Positions 9,817 through 22,200 of a stretch of 64,000 nucleotides of DNA are shown piece by piece (positions within the stretch are counted from its first letter, which is position 1; each line of letters starts with the position of its first letter). The notes under the pieces were generated by a model. That model was given only the letters and a program-made list of their open reading frames with translations. It had not been told where the DNA came from and searched no databases. This stretch comes from Anthracocystis setariae. Taxonomy: Eukaryota > Basidiomycota > Ustilaginomycetes > Ustilaginales > Ustilaginaceae. Position numbers and translations under genes: made by a program. The DNA lies in the NCBI GenBank assembly GCA_928724745.1, contig CAKMXJ010000015.1:310001-374000 (forward strand), given 5' to 3'.

Positions 9817-12800
9817 GTTGTTGCCGATGCTGATGGTGGTGGTGGTGGTGCTGCTGCTGCTGGTGGTGGTGACGAACAAAGGCTTTGCAACAGTGTCATA
9901 CGATGCACAGCTTGTATGCAGAGTATGAATAGTAAAGACAGTGGATTCCAGGAAAGATGAGATCCAGACGAGACCTTGACTATATACATGAGGAGCGCGC
10001 GAGAGAGATGCGACGAGAGATCGGTGAGGCACGCCACAAATGTGCTTGGCAGACGCTGACTAAGCGCTGGTCAGACGCAGACTAAGCATTGGTCACGTGC
10101 ACACGTGACAAACAGCGAAAAGGCCAAATGACGTGAATTGTCACATGCAATGCCACGGTCTAACAAAAGTCTTCCACTCAAATTCCAGATACAGTAAAAG
10201 CCATCAACGCTAATTTGGTTGCATTCAGTTGAACAGCTGCTCAAGCAGCCAATTTGTGTCAGCCATGGTCACTTCAAGATGCCGCGGCGACATTGGTCTG
10301 CGATTTGCGCGAGAGAATGCACAACTTTTCACGCACCCATTACCTCTTTGCTGCAGGGTCTTGTGTCGAACAATCACGGCTAGGCCATCGCGGGGTGGCT
10401 TGTCGCAAAAGTTGTCGTCACTGGGCTTGAGAATGAATCACTTGGTGCAACGCCTGCCTCGAGTCCTCGTTTGGTGAGCAGAGCAGAGCTAGCCAAAAGC
10501 ACAGAGACGGATTTAGACGGCGTGGTGACAGCATGACATCGTCCAAATGTTCTTAGATTCAATCCAAGTAGCCAGATCTGTGGTGGGAAAACCTCTCCTC
10601 TAACTACTCTAACTACTGTACTGCGAAAAGGCGTCGCAGCAAATTGCGGTGGGAGGATGGCGGAGGGCGGCGGGTGGCAGGCAGTGGTGGTATGTAACGC
10701 CTTCAGGGGCGCCACAGTGACTAGGCGTGCAGCAAGCTGCTTGCTACGCTACAGTACTGCACTATGTTTCGCAAATTCGGTTGCCTGCAGCCAGAAGCTC
10801 AACCCGACAGTCCTCGTTCGCTGTGAGACATGGCCGCCATGACCCTGCACAGTGACGTTTTAGGGAAGCCAGCCTCAAGGCAGTGCACCCCAGAGCAGTA
10901 GTAAGTCAGCCAACCCCAGCGGGGCTTCAAACGAAACCGTGGCCGGATTTGAATTGGGCTTTCACATACAAGATTCTTCTAATCTAACATATTGAAGTAA
11001 AATGAAGAGGCCAAAAAAATTCACTGTCACTTTGCCATCTCTAACAGTGCGATCCCGAACGGCCCTCTGTAATTATCTGTTACGTTAAATACGTCGAACA
11101 ATGTAACCCGCTCACATTTCTGCCTTGGATCACGTTTGAGTCCGCTCTCTGCCATCCATTGGTGTGCCTTTCTAGCAAGCCGCTTTTGAAGAGCTTGTTG
11201 GTTGGCTGAAAGGTCGATGTTGGTCTGTCATGGGAAAGATATCTGTGGCTGGTGAATACATGTAGGTATTTAGATGCCGCAATTTTTCCATGTTTTACTG
11301 AGGACGAATTCTAGTTGAAAGAATCGAGTTACGCATCCAGCCGCGTTGAGGGCAAATCCGAATGCACCTGCCACAGTGCGACAAAAGCCGAGGGAGCTGT
11401 CACATCTGCGCTTTTCATCCATTGTATAAGATGCTCGCTCGTATACTGTTCAGTAGTATGTGTCACGACTGAAGAAATCCTTCAGACACAGTGGACGGGT
11501 CCAATTCTTACAGATGCAGCGTCTAGTAATCTGCGAGGAAGAAAAATCCACGTGACAAGCTCGCGAAAGCGCGTCTCGAGCGGCAGGCTCGGCAAAATGC
11601 AAAAGAAATTCGGAAGCAACAAAGTTGGACCCTGACTCGCGGGAAGCGGTCGATGACCAGGGCTTTTTGCACCACAGCCTCAGCGTAAGATCTTTGACTG
11701 GAAGGTATGGTATGTGGAGAGCTATATATATATAAGAGGAGGATCACCCGACTTTCGGGAGGATGAACCAAATGGATCGACGGCAAAGAAGCGGCATCCG
11801 GTCCGCTACACGATCAGACAGACCATGGGCCAAGACGTGGATAAATTGTAAGCCGTGCCGTGTCTGTACGGAACTCGGCTCCAAAGAAGAAGTAAAATAA
11901 AATGTGATTTCAGAGAAAGAGGCAACATTAGATCGACGTCAACCCCAATTCTCGTTCACATGCACGATGGGCGACAGAGCAGGTTTGACATGCGCGGCAT
12001 GTGCGATTGTCGACTGCAGAACACGGGGATCGTCTTACCTCGAAACCACTCATACAAAGTCACATCTGCCTTGGGATTGCTCTGCAGACATCTTCCCTAG
12101 ATCACTGCCTGCCACTGCCACTGCCACTGGACTGTTTGCCTCCACCCGCGGGAGCATGAAAAGCTTGTGTGCGTTTGCCGTCGCTTGCACAAGCGCCGCT
12201 AACAATGCAGTCATTGTGTATCGAAACACTTTGCAGTATATAGTGTACTGTATGCAAACTGTCAGATTCGACGACGCGGGTGGATCTGGCACGGGAACGC
12301 TTTGTCCCGTTGTGCCAAGCCAGATTTCATTTTCTCCCACGACAATATGAACCGGGCTAAATTCTGCACAGCAGAGAATGGCTGCAAGTGCAGAATGACG
12401 CTGGAGGCGGTGCTTTCTTTGAAGTCACACCACGCGGCAATCCATTGCTACAATCTTGCGGTGCATCCCGCTTTCGCTGCGTTCATCCGTATACAGTACA
12501 GTACTGTCCTGTATCCGCCCGTCCAACGCTTTGCAGCCGCAATCTGGTGATGACAGTGGTGCAAGTACAGTGCAGTACTGTCCAGCACCAAGCGCCTGGC
12601 GAGCGAGTTTGAAAGCGGATCTGCAACTCGCAAGCTGTTGAATTGTCACTGACATGGTTTTCCGTGCAGGTGCAGCGGGACAGGTCCAAGACTGACCGAC
12701 GCCTTATGCGATCATGGCTCTGCGACTCGTCAGAACTACAAGTACAGTGCAGTATGCAGCACATACTTGGAGAAGATCTTCGGCGGCTCGCAATCAGTAC

Positions 12801-13444
12801 TGCACAGTGACAAGCTGGATGCTGCAGAGAAAGACCGTGCCATAGCCAGAGCCTGGTACGATCCTTGGCCATCCCCGCTTCCAATATCGTTCCTGATCGA
12901 CACCATCATATCGATGGAATCCTTCCACGAAGATCTGCGAGCTGGCAGCGGCTTGGCAGAGCATCATGTGGTTTAGCACAGTTGGCAAGCTCTGCCCTCC
13001 TCGATCATCGCTGTCGACGCTTTGGCCTGCAGTGAAAATCAGCTTGGCTGGCAAGGTCAAATGAATACTGGCCCGCTTTCCTGGACCGACACCGTAAGTT
13101 GTGCTCAAAGTAGAGAAGAGCAAATCGTTCTTGAGCGCAACACGGCATGTTTGATATGCTCTTCGATGTATTGTCCAGGGCAGTACTGTAAGACCTGTCC
13201 CTGAACTCACTGCTTCTGAGCTACAGTGTTGAAGTTTAGGTTTTGGGTCTCAAGTGGGTCCGCGCTGCGCTGTGCTGTGTCACGGATCATGGTTGGTGCA
13301 ATCAACAAGAAGGGCTTTCGTCGTATGTGCCTGGCTGAGTTGCGCTCCGGCAAGGCTGCTAACGACGATGTTCTGCGTAAAGAAGAAGAACTGTAGAAAA
13401 GTGTAGCTGCAATATTATAATGTGACTTTGTGAATTCAGCCGAA

Positions 13445-13480
<36 letters not shown>
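13445..13480. repeat. (GA)n microsatellite
   Basis: An almost pure GA dinucleotide run with a single interrupting C, inside the gene-poor region about 1.5 kb upstream of the cyclin start. Such purine mirror repeats can adopt unusual structures, but no function is shown here. Confidence 0.95.
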
Positions 13481-14109
13481 TGCTTGAATATAATAATTAA
13501 TTGTGTATTAAATTTGCCAGGAAGGGTGCAATTTGGAGTGGCTGCTGTTCGGTGTTGTGTGCTCGAGCGCTGCTGCAGTCGATGCGTGTTTTGACGGGTT
13601 TTCATTTTTGGGAATAATTTCTCATCGTCTCATTAGCTTCCAGACCTTCTTTTTGGTCGTTTCCACTCAAAGCGCCGTTCGGATATGGATGTATGACTGC
13701 ATTCAGCCTGATGTGATCTCTGGATGTTTCGTCTTGACGGCTTGCCCCTTCTTGCTCCTTTGGCTTGCCGCTGGTTTCATCTCGATCCTTCAGTCTTTAT
13801 CCACCCCCACCTGTTGCCCTCTGAGCCTCTTTGCGTGGGCAGGGTGGCTTTGCAGGTCAATTTGGTGGTCCTGTGTTCGTGTCCAAGTGCTTCTTGACAG
13901 CTGAGCAGCTACAGAGGCGCCATTCAATGTCACCGGAGGCCATGCGACGCTGGTCGGTGTTTTTTGAGTGTCCGCTGCTGTTGTGCCTGATTATTGTTTT
14001 CTATCCTGGACAGAACACAAAACCAGAACAGCACGTCGTACTGCGCTGTGCAGCGCTGTACCGTTATGTGCATGTTTGTTTATTTTATTGATTTCATTTT
14101 ATTATTACT

Positions 14110-15033
14110 GATGTATTGATTTTTGTCCTGTTTGAGGTATGTATGTTTTGTGTCTCTGCTGCTGCTGCTGCTGCTCCTCTTTTCTCTGTGTACACCAGCA
14201 GCTCCCTTTCATTCAAGCCCACTCGTCAGCCTGCCTTGTGTCTGCTTGACTTGGCTTGACCCTCATCGTCGTTGTCTCTGTCCACCTCTTCCACTTTCTT
14301 TTCGTAGCCTTCTCCATTTCTCATCCTCATCCTCATTCTCATCCTCATTCTCACCCTCGTCCTCACCCTCGTCCTTGTTCGCGCTCTCATCCTTTCTTCC
14401 TCACCCATCCTCTCCTGTCACCATCCTGGTGTCGTGGGTTCGTTCGAGCTCTGCCAGCAGTTTCAGCCAACTTCTTGACGCACTCTTTCCGTGCTGACAT
14501 CTTCGTTCTTGTTTGCGCCGCACCGACTGCGTGATCATCTCTCCGGCACTCCCTTTGGCCCGAGATCGCAAGCGTCTCTCCCGACGTTGGAACCTAGACA
14601 ATCGACACCCACCTCTGCACCTTGGCCTCGTTCCATCCATTCGTCTTGACGCATCCTGTTTCTGCCCTCTTCATTGCCTGCCTTAATTACCAACGCATTC
14701 TCTCCCCCCTTCTCTTGCTATACCATTCCGAAAAGCATCTAGATACCATCTGCTTCGATCCGTAGTAGCCTAGCATCTCCCACCTCACCGTCGAGAACAA
14801 GCCACCGTCTCAACATCGCCTTTTCCCTGCCCATCTGCCGCATACAGCTCCAAGCTCTCTCTTCTGCTCCAGCATCATTGCATCATCGTCGACCATCCCA
14901 GCCCTCACAACCAACTCCTCGTCCGACACCCATTCGATGCCCCTCTCGTCTTGAAGCTTGATCTCATCCCGATTCGAGCTTCCAGTCTCTCTCCAGAGAC
15001 CCCAGCATCTCGTTTGCCCGACCTTTTCACAAC
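14110..15033 (+). promoter_or_regulatory. Pyrimidine-rich leader/promoter of the cyclin gene
   Basis: The plus strand becomes strongly C/T-rich here, with CTCATCCTCATTCT-type repeats around 14320-14400 and scattered CATC and CTTC motifs up to the ATG at 15034. CT-rich tracts just upstream of coding regions mark core promoters and transcription start zones in many fungi. The exact transcription start cannot be read from sequence. Confidence 0.45.
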
Positions 15034-16943
15034 ATGGCCCAACCTGCCGTCAGAGTAAGTGTTCGTCATCTTTCTTTATGTTGCTGCTAGCTCCTTTCCA
15101 CGCGCACGCCTGCTGACCATCCTTAATCCAATCCTTCGTTGATGGCTGCCATCACCTACAGCAACCCGCCGTGACGAGGTCTCGCATTGCCCGCCCAGGT
15201 GGAATTCCAGCTTCTCGCAGCGGTGATCGCATTCACCTCACCGAGGCCTCTTCCAGTCACCTTGTTAAAGGCAAAAAGGTAGTGGGTGTTGCCGCTGCCG
15301 CTAAGCTCCGCTCTGACACCAGGGCCATGCCGCAACGCGCTGCACTCTCAGATGTCAGCAATCGCGCTGGGGCGGCAAGGGCACAGGTCCAGGCTGATGG
15401 CGCTGTCAAGCCCATCCCGGGCCAAAACGGCCTCCGTGCACAACACACTAAGAGCATGACCCGCCTTCGTGATGCGCGTTCTCGGTCAGCAACCGAAGAG
15501 AGGCTGCCAGGCCCTACACGCTCTGTCTCGGAGCAGAGAAACCTCGTATCCGGCGGTGTCCAGTCGATGGATGTCGAAGCACAACGGCTGCTGCCTCCTT
15601 TCCAGGCTTCCGGCTCGATCCACTCTGGCACTGCCATTGAAGAAGGCAGCAGCAGAGTACACGACGCCGACATCCAAGACCTTGACGACGTTGCCGACGC
15701 GGACGAATTCGACGAGCATGACATGTCGGACGTCGACTCGGCCTCCAGCAGCGATGACGACACCGAGGACGTCGGTGCCGACCAAGCCAACTGGTTGGAG
15801 TCAGAACGACTCGGTACGGCTACACGGCCAGAGAGTGTCACATCGGCGGAAGATGGTGACCTGTTTGATTTCAACATCGACCCGGACGGCCTCGTCTCGT
15901 TACATCCCGAGCTCGAGGAAGCCGCGCGCCGCAAAGTCGCTCTGATCAAGGCTCGCTACCAGGAGGAAGTCATCCAGCCCCGCGCCATTCGCGCTCAGGC
16001 GCAAAGAGCCGAAGCGGTGGCCGCAGGCCAGCTATCGTCGGACCTAGCTGCTCACGAGGACGAACTCATCATCATGGGCCTCGACCCCGACGAGGTTCGC
16101 GACACAAGCATGGTGGCAGAATACTCGAACGAGATCTTCAGCTACATGGCACGATGCGAGCGCGAGACGATGGCCAACCCCAACTACATGGAGTTTCAGC
16201 GCGAGATCCACTGGCATATGCGTGCCACGTTGGTCGACTGGCTTTTGCAGGTGCACATGCGCTACCACATGCTGCCCGAGACACTCTGGATCGCCATCAA
16301 CGTTGTCGATCGCTTCCTGAGCGTGCGCGTCGTCAGTTTAGCCAAGTTGCAACTGGTCGGTGTCACTGCTATGTTTATCGCTGCAAAGTACGAGGAAATC
16401 CTTGCACCCAGCGTCAAGGAGTTTGTCTACATGACCGAAGGTGGCTACTCGCGCGAGGAGATCCTCAAAGGGGAGCGCATCATCCTTTCGACGCTCGAGT
16501 TCAACATTTCATCGTACTGCTCGCCATACTCGTGGGTTCGAAGGATCTCCAAGGCGGACGACTATGACATTCGCACACGTACGCTGTCCAAGTTCCTGAT
16601 GGAGTTGGCACTGCTAGACCATCGCTTCCTGCGAGCTCGGCCCAGCCTGATTGCTGCGGTGGGCATGTTTCTCTCCAAGAAGATGCTCGGAGGCGAGTGG
16701 GACGATGCCTTTGTCTACTATTCGGACTTTACCGAGGAGCAGCTGGTACCTGGTGCCAATCTGTTGTTGGAGCGATTGCTCGATCCTGGATTCGAAGAGC
16801 AATTCGTGTACCGCAAATATGCCCACAAGAAGTTCCTCAAGGCGAGCGTGTTCGCGCGTGACTGGGCATACCAGAACCACAGCGCGCTGATGGCAGCAGC
16901 CGCCGCGGCTGCCGCAGCTCAAGCCGGACAGCCCTTGCAGTAA
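15034..16943 (+). CDS. B-type (mitotic) cyclin, two exons
   Basis: Exons are 15034-15054 and 15162-16943, with a GTAAGT...CTACAG intron of 107 nt in phase 0. The second exon's open frame has no ATG at its start, so the seven-codon first exon (MAQPAVR) is needed; the protein is then 600 residues. A canonical destruction box RAALSDVSN (RxxLxxxxN) lies at residues 66-74 and predicts APC/C-dependent proteolysis. An acidic, disordered region follows. The cyclin N-terminal fold begins near residue 327, with the MRATLVDWLLQVH form of the MRAIL motif, and the C-terminal fold runs to about 575. The protein ends with an alanine run. B-type cyclins activate Cdk1 for entry into mitosis; in Ustilago the two known ones are Clb1 and Clb2, and I cannot say which this is. 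The near-duplication of sequence on both sides of the intron is reported as a finding. Confidence 0.93.
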
Positions 16944-18422
16944 GGCGCTTGCCGGAGTTTGTTGGATTCTTCCACCTTGCAAACGTCCAGGCTTTAGCCT
17001 CTACTACTAGATACAGCTGCGGCATGGAAAGCGGAGTGAGACCCACACTCGTTTCAGGTCGCTCTTCTTTCGATTTCTCTTTCGATTCCAACTGCTCATT
17101 TCGGCTCCTTGCCGCAGCTGTTCTTGCTCAGACCCAGTCTTGAGGCAACTTTGCACGGCGTCAATTCTCAGTCTATCGACCCGTGGATCTCGATCTTGTA
17201 ACGACACGTACGCCGCTGCTCACGACTTACATCCTATCTGCTTATCCATTGTACGACATCATTGCATGTTATCGCCACCCTGTTTCCTATTTCACGTTTG
17301 TCAAGCCTTGTCCCTTGTGGGTAAGATTGACGCGGGCGAGCTCCGTGGGCGGCTTGCCCTCGCCCTGTCACGGCGCTTTTATGATGCGCTTGACGCTCAA
17401 CTCGATACCACCTTATCCACGTTCCATTTCGCAACCTATTCGTCTTCACTTGATCTGTATTCGATCCACAGGGGTCGGATATGAGGATGGCCTCCCATGT
17501 TATTTGGGCTTACATCTTTGTTCTTAGTCATTTGCTCGATCTCGATATTCCAATGTGGTTACTAGTTGCCATGGTGATGCGGGCGCACGTCTAGAGTTGT
17601 GCGTGAGCGGGTGTATGGATGTTTCTGTGTAACCTTCGTTAGGGCGACGTCAGCTCGGGCATGACAGCTGGACCAAGGCAATGGCAAGCATCGCTAATTT
17701 ATGTTGACATGTACAATGCAGTGTCATGTCATGTGGTGTGCAATGCAAAGGTCCGGGCGAACGGGTAGGGGGATAAGGTGGGTTGCCGGTTCCGAGATCA
17801 CGACAGGCAGACGAGGTCAAGATCAGTCTTGAGAAGGTGTCAAGAGCGATCGAGAAATCTAGAGTAGTAGTGTTTGCAAGCGGGGCTGAACACGATGAAT
17901 CCAAAACGCAAGTTTACTGTATGTTGGTCGCTTGCGCCATGCTTTTAGATCGGGTGCCAGATGAATCGGGAAAAGGTCCGGATCTGACGCTGTATGAAGT
18001 TGGATTATATCATTATTTATTAGATTTCCAGCCTGTGAAGCGGGTAAAAGTCAGAGAGAAATGAGTCGAGCTCGAATTTTGGCCAATTTGGTTGCGTGGA
18101 GCAGTCGGCTGAGGTATTCAATTTGCCTTGTCCAGCGTCGTAATTTGCAAAGGACGAATGTGGAAATTCAGCCTCAGTAGTTTGATTTGGACTGCTCACT
18201 TGACTTGGTTTGACCCGCGTTGGGCTGCGTTGACTGCATCGGCTGCGTTAACTGTGTTGGCTGCTTGGCGTCGGAGCTTGCTGGATCCAACCAAAGCTGA
18301 GGCTGACGGATCCAACGACGCAGCAGCAGCACACTACAGCTACTGTACTCTAGCCGTCCATCGCATTTCACACTGACTCTCCACGCAGCCCGTACCGTAA
18401 TTGGGCTGAGCCCATCTGTCTT

Positions 18423-18428
<6 letters not shown>

Positions 18429-18462
<34 letters not shown>
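18429..18462. repeat. (TC)n microsatellite
   Basis: A pure TC dinucleotide run of about 34 nt, about 760 bp upstream of the MUB1-like start codon and at the upstream edge of a pyrimidine-rich leader. Confidence 0.95.
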
Positions 18463-18466
<4 letters not shown>

Positions 18467-19222
18467 TCGCTTGGTCGTCGTCGTCATCCTCATATCAAAT
18501 CATCGCCGCCTACATCATCCCTTCCCAACTCAGCTCTAACAGCGCAGTCCCTCTCCACTTTGCTCATCCTAACATCGGCGGCAACCTGCACTTCGACTCC
18601 TTCTACGCAGCATCTTTCTTTCTCTGTTTTTACTTTGTTGGTTCAGGTCCAGTTCATCTCGCAACTTTGCCATCTCGCGTATCGCCTCCAGCCTAATTTT
18701 GCGTCATCTCGCAATCCGGTCCGTCCCTCGCATCTGCATATCCTCTCGCATCCTCGTGGCAAAAGCATTCGCCCTCATCCGCACCACCAATACCTCTTGA
18801 CGCCGACATCTGTTTTCTGTCGTCGGCCCACTTTCGAGCTTGCTGTCAACGGCGCATCTACAGCATCTCCAGCCTGCTACGTCTCACCCATCACCATCGC
18901 TCCTTCGCGCCTTTACCAACATCTCGTCTGCAGCACTACAAACGCAGGGCGATTCTCTTGCCCACACCCTGCAGCGTAGATACCTTGACGGATCGTTGGC
19001 TTTCATCGTAGCTAGACCTCCTCTCTCGTCTAGCTTGGCATCGTCAATGTGGCGTAACTAGCGCTTTGCAGAATCCATTCTTATTCAACGCCTGCCACAG
19101 CTCGACATCCTTCTCCGCATCACCCCAATTCATCACCTTTTGACCAACATTATTGGCTTAACCACACTCGTTCTTCACCGTCCGTACGCAAAGCCTTGCG
19201 TACGTGACCTACTTCACTCACC
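18429..19222 (+). promoter_or_regulatory. Pyrimidine-rich leader of the MUB1-like gene
   Basis: C/T-rich sequence with many CATC and CTTC motifs precedes the CACCATGAGG start context at 19223. It resembles the leaders of the cyclin and FAT1 genes in this window and probably contains the transcription start and a long 5' UTR. Introns within it cannot be excluded. Confidence 0.4.
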
Positions 19223-22200
19223 ATGAGGGAGTCCAACTTTTGCAATCCCGCCCAGAACAAGGCGAGCGTTTGCATCTCATCCGCCGTCTATGACCGTCGC
19301 GCCATCGACTGTACGGCGACGCTGCCGCTCATCAACTCTCTCAACCATCTCGCCTACCTAACTTCCACCTCTCCTCGCATCCGTGAGATGGTCACGCTAG
19401 ATGGTGGCCTCGAGCGTCTCATCCGCATTCTACGTACCGTGCCCAAGACTCCTTCGCCCCAAGTGCGCGCCTTCTCCATAAAGGAGATGCAAGCTGTGTG
19501 GAAGTGGAGCCTCGCCTTCCAGTGCGTCGTCAACATTGGCGTTCGCGGAAGCGAAAACGTCCGCACAAGAGTCGTCGAAGCCGGCATGGTCCCCGTCACC
19601 ATTCGTGTGCTCGAGTCGTACCTTCGCAGCTTGGAGAAACTCAAGGACGAGAGGCGCAAAGACGCCTTGCTTCTCTACCAGCGCCACGAAGCACGTCGCG
19701 AGGAACGCACCGGCAGAGATCGCCACGAAGCAACCGCCTCCGCCTCTTCTCATACTCAACCTGCCAACGTCGACACCGGCCACGCGCGACGTAACCACGC
19801 TTCTCAAGATGCGCATCGCTCCTCCCAAAGGCAGCACAACCATATCCATGACCCAGCTTCGTCCGAGCCAGCTCGTCCCGTCGAGGCGCGGCCATCACCA
19901 AACGTTTCGGCCGTGACCGTGACCGACGCACACCTCACTAATGAGACACGACCCACCACACCACTCGAGGACCCAGTCTCGGCCAGACGCTCGTCTGTCT
20001 TTGTCGGTATCGAGGCACAGAGCAGTGTCGACGACTTCCTTCCACCGCAGGCTTCTTCCATGCCCGTGGTCGATTCCAACGACGGTCGCACAGCCATACC
20101 TTTGATCGAAAGCATCGATCCTCTCTCCCTCACTTCCTCGGGAAGTGACGCCGCCGTCGCTGCCGATGGTACGCCTCGAGCCATCTCCTCCGCTCGGGCG
20201 CAAAATTTGAACCTGGCGGGGGTCGGCTCTTCCGACGACCTTCAAAGTCATGCCGCCGAAGCCAGTGGCAGCGGCTCGGAAGGCGCTGAAGATGCAGAGA
20301 TGTTTGCTGATGACGCCGATGACAGCGAAGTCGATGGGATCCAATCGTCGGCAACACGCTCCCATGATTCTGATCACATGCAGATCGGCACTCACACCAC
20401 CGCAGGCGATGACGAAGACGTCGAAGAGCGTCGCACTCCCCGCCCCGCCCGCCGTGCTTTGGCTCCCCTGTCCGCGCAGGCGTCGACATCGCAAGAAGCG
20501 ACCAACCATGTCACCCCCAACAGACCCACCAATTCCATGGCTCCTCCCTTGTTTGAAAGGCAAGATACAGTGAGACCGTCGCGCGACTTTGCAAGCGCCT
20601 CGGGCTCCCGAGATATCACCTCGACCAGCCTCGCCTCTACTGCGCTCGCCGCACAGGTTGGCTCCCAGGGTGACTCCAGCAGCAATGGTACACTCCTTGA
20701 TCGTTCCCAGCAGGCAGCACACGCTGCTCATCAACAACAGCACCGTAATCACCAGCAGCAACATGACGTACACGTAGCTCGAGCCAATGTGCATCCCGGT
20801 GCAGCCCACTACTCGCATCAACCGCAGCAGCATCAACACCATCACCACCACCATCACCCTCCACACGCGCACCATCCGCAGCAGACCGAGCCCACCGCTT
20901 ATGCCCAGCAACAAAGCCGCGACGAGCCAGGTCAGCACCACCACCATCATCACCATCACCATCACCATCATCAGCATCATGCTCCGCGCGATGAAGCTCG
21001 CGATGAAGCACGCAATGCAGCTCCAAGAAACGCGCAGCCCACAGGAGATGCCGCTGTTGCGCATCCGGCATTCGTGCAGCTGAGCAATATTGCAGATACA
21101 AATGCTCGCGCAAGCATCGACGTCGTCTATCGCGAGGAAGAGGTGCTTCTCAGCCTTCAGTTGCTCGCCTACCTTTCCAAGTATGCGCACGTCCGCATTC
21201 TGTTCCATTCCTCCGACTTCACCGACGCTTCCCTCGGTTCGATCGATGCGCTCGGCGACGAACTGGAGCTCCTCACGAAGCGCAACAAGAGCTGGGACCC
21301 CTCCGAACCTCCTCGTCGCAACGTGTTCTCCATTGCAGAGAAGTTCACCTTGCGATCCTCGCGCACCAACTCCGCTACTTATCCTGCGCCCCGTCTCTCG
21401 ATGGAGATTCAGTACTGGGCCGGTGTCATCATGCGAAATGCGTGCCGAAAGGACGAGGCGCGAGGCGGCATTCGCCAGTGCGCCAACATGCTTTGCGGAA
21501 GATGGGAGGAGTATCCGCGCGAATTCGCCAAGTGCCGACGATGCCGTAAGGCCAAGTACTGCAGCAAGCAGTGCCAGAGCAAGGGCTGGCAGATGGGCCA
21601 TCGATATTGGTGCAGCGCCAAGGCCGATGAAGGCGATGCCAAGGACAAGGATCGCGACAAGACCGAAGCCCACAATCCCACCGATCGCCAGGAGGATGGC
21701 GACGCTGCCGTTCCTCATGTTGGTCCGATGACGATTCACAACCCGGAAGGGGCAGAATTCGCGGGTGGACTGCCGAACGACACGGTTGGCGTGTTGCGTG
21801 ACCCTGGCACGAATGGTCGTGCCCGCGCGCAAGACGTCGACATTGATGGTATCGACGAAAGCGACGCACATGGTCGAAGGCAGCAGATTGCTCAGACGGC
21901 TCGGGAAGCTCAGGAAACGTCTTTGGCCGCTGCGTCACGCTCAGATTACGGTGATCCTAGAACCCGAGTCAGTCACCCCGGCCATGTACGTTCCGAAGCA
22001 CATGCACCAGCTCACGTGCACGCCGGCATGGCCGTGCCCACGTCGCAGCCCTATGGACTGGAGATGCCGCGTCAGCAGCCTGCTTTCCTCCCTGCGGGTC
22101 CTAGCGTTCGACAGGCGATGGATGGCGCCGATGAGGTAGTGAACAGCCATGCCAGAGACGAAGTGGCGTCTCAGGCTCCTTCAGCGCTTCAACGCGGCGG

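Larger units (their letters stand above)
9817..15033. other. 5.2-kb gene-poor intergenic region upstream of the cyclin gene
   Basis: No open frame here has recognisable domains, and the longest ones are short, ATG-poor or low-complexity. The stretch separates the divergent NTPase and cyclin genes, so it holds both promoters. It contains a dense group of TACAGTACTG-like sites (10751, 12491-12515, 12565-12580, 12741-12755, 12795-12805, 13181-13190), a purine dinucleotide tract near 13445 and a pyrimidine-rich leader from about 14110. Unrecognised non-coding RNAs or short spliced genes cannot be excluded. Confidence 0.5.
16944..19222. other. Intergenic region between cyclin and MUB1-like genes
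   Basis: This 2.3-kb stretch contains the cyclin 3' UTR, non-coding DNA and the leader of the MUB1-like gene. A 93-codon frame at 17783-18064 shows no recognisable domain and is not called. A (TC)n tract lies at 18429-18462, and the DNA from there to 19222 is pyrimidine-rich. Confidence 0.5.

Noticed and set aside
10380..10715. 111-codon minus-strand frame in the gene-poor region
   Set aside because: No domain, no splice support and no neighbouring exons.
14226..14408. Frame encoding Arg-Met repeats
   Set aside because: It is the reverse of the CTCATC pyrimidine repeat in the cyclin leader.
18422..18979. 185-codon frame in the MUB1-like leader
   Set aside because: It begins in the TC microsatellite, lacks an ATG start and is Ser/Thr/Leu-rich because of pyrimidine composition.
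19895..21871. 658-codon minus-strand frame opposite the MUB1-like gene
   Set aside because: It includes a methionine/valine-rich stretch that merely reverses the His-rich codons of the real gene, and it has no domain.
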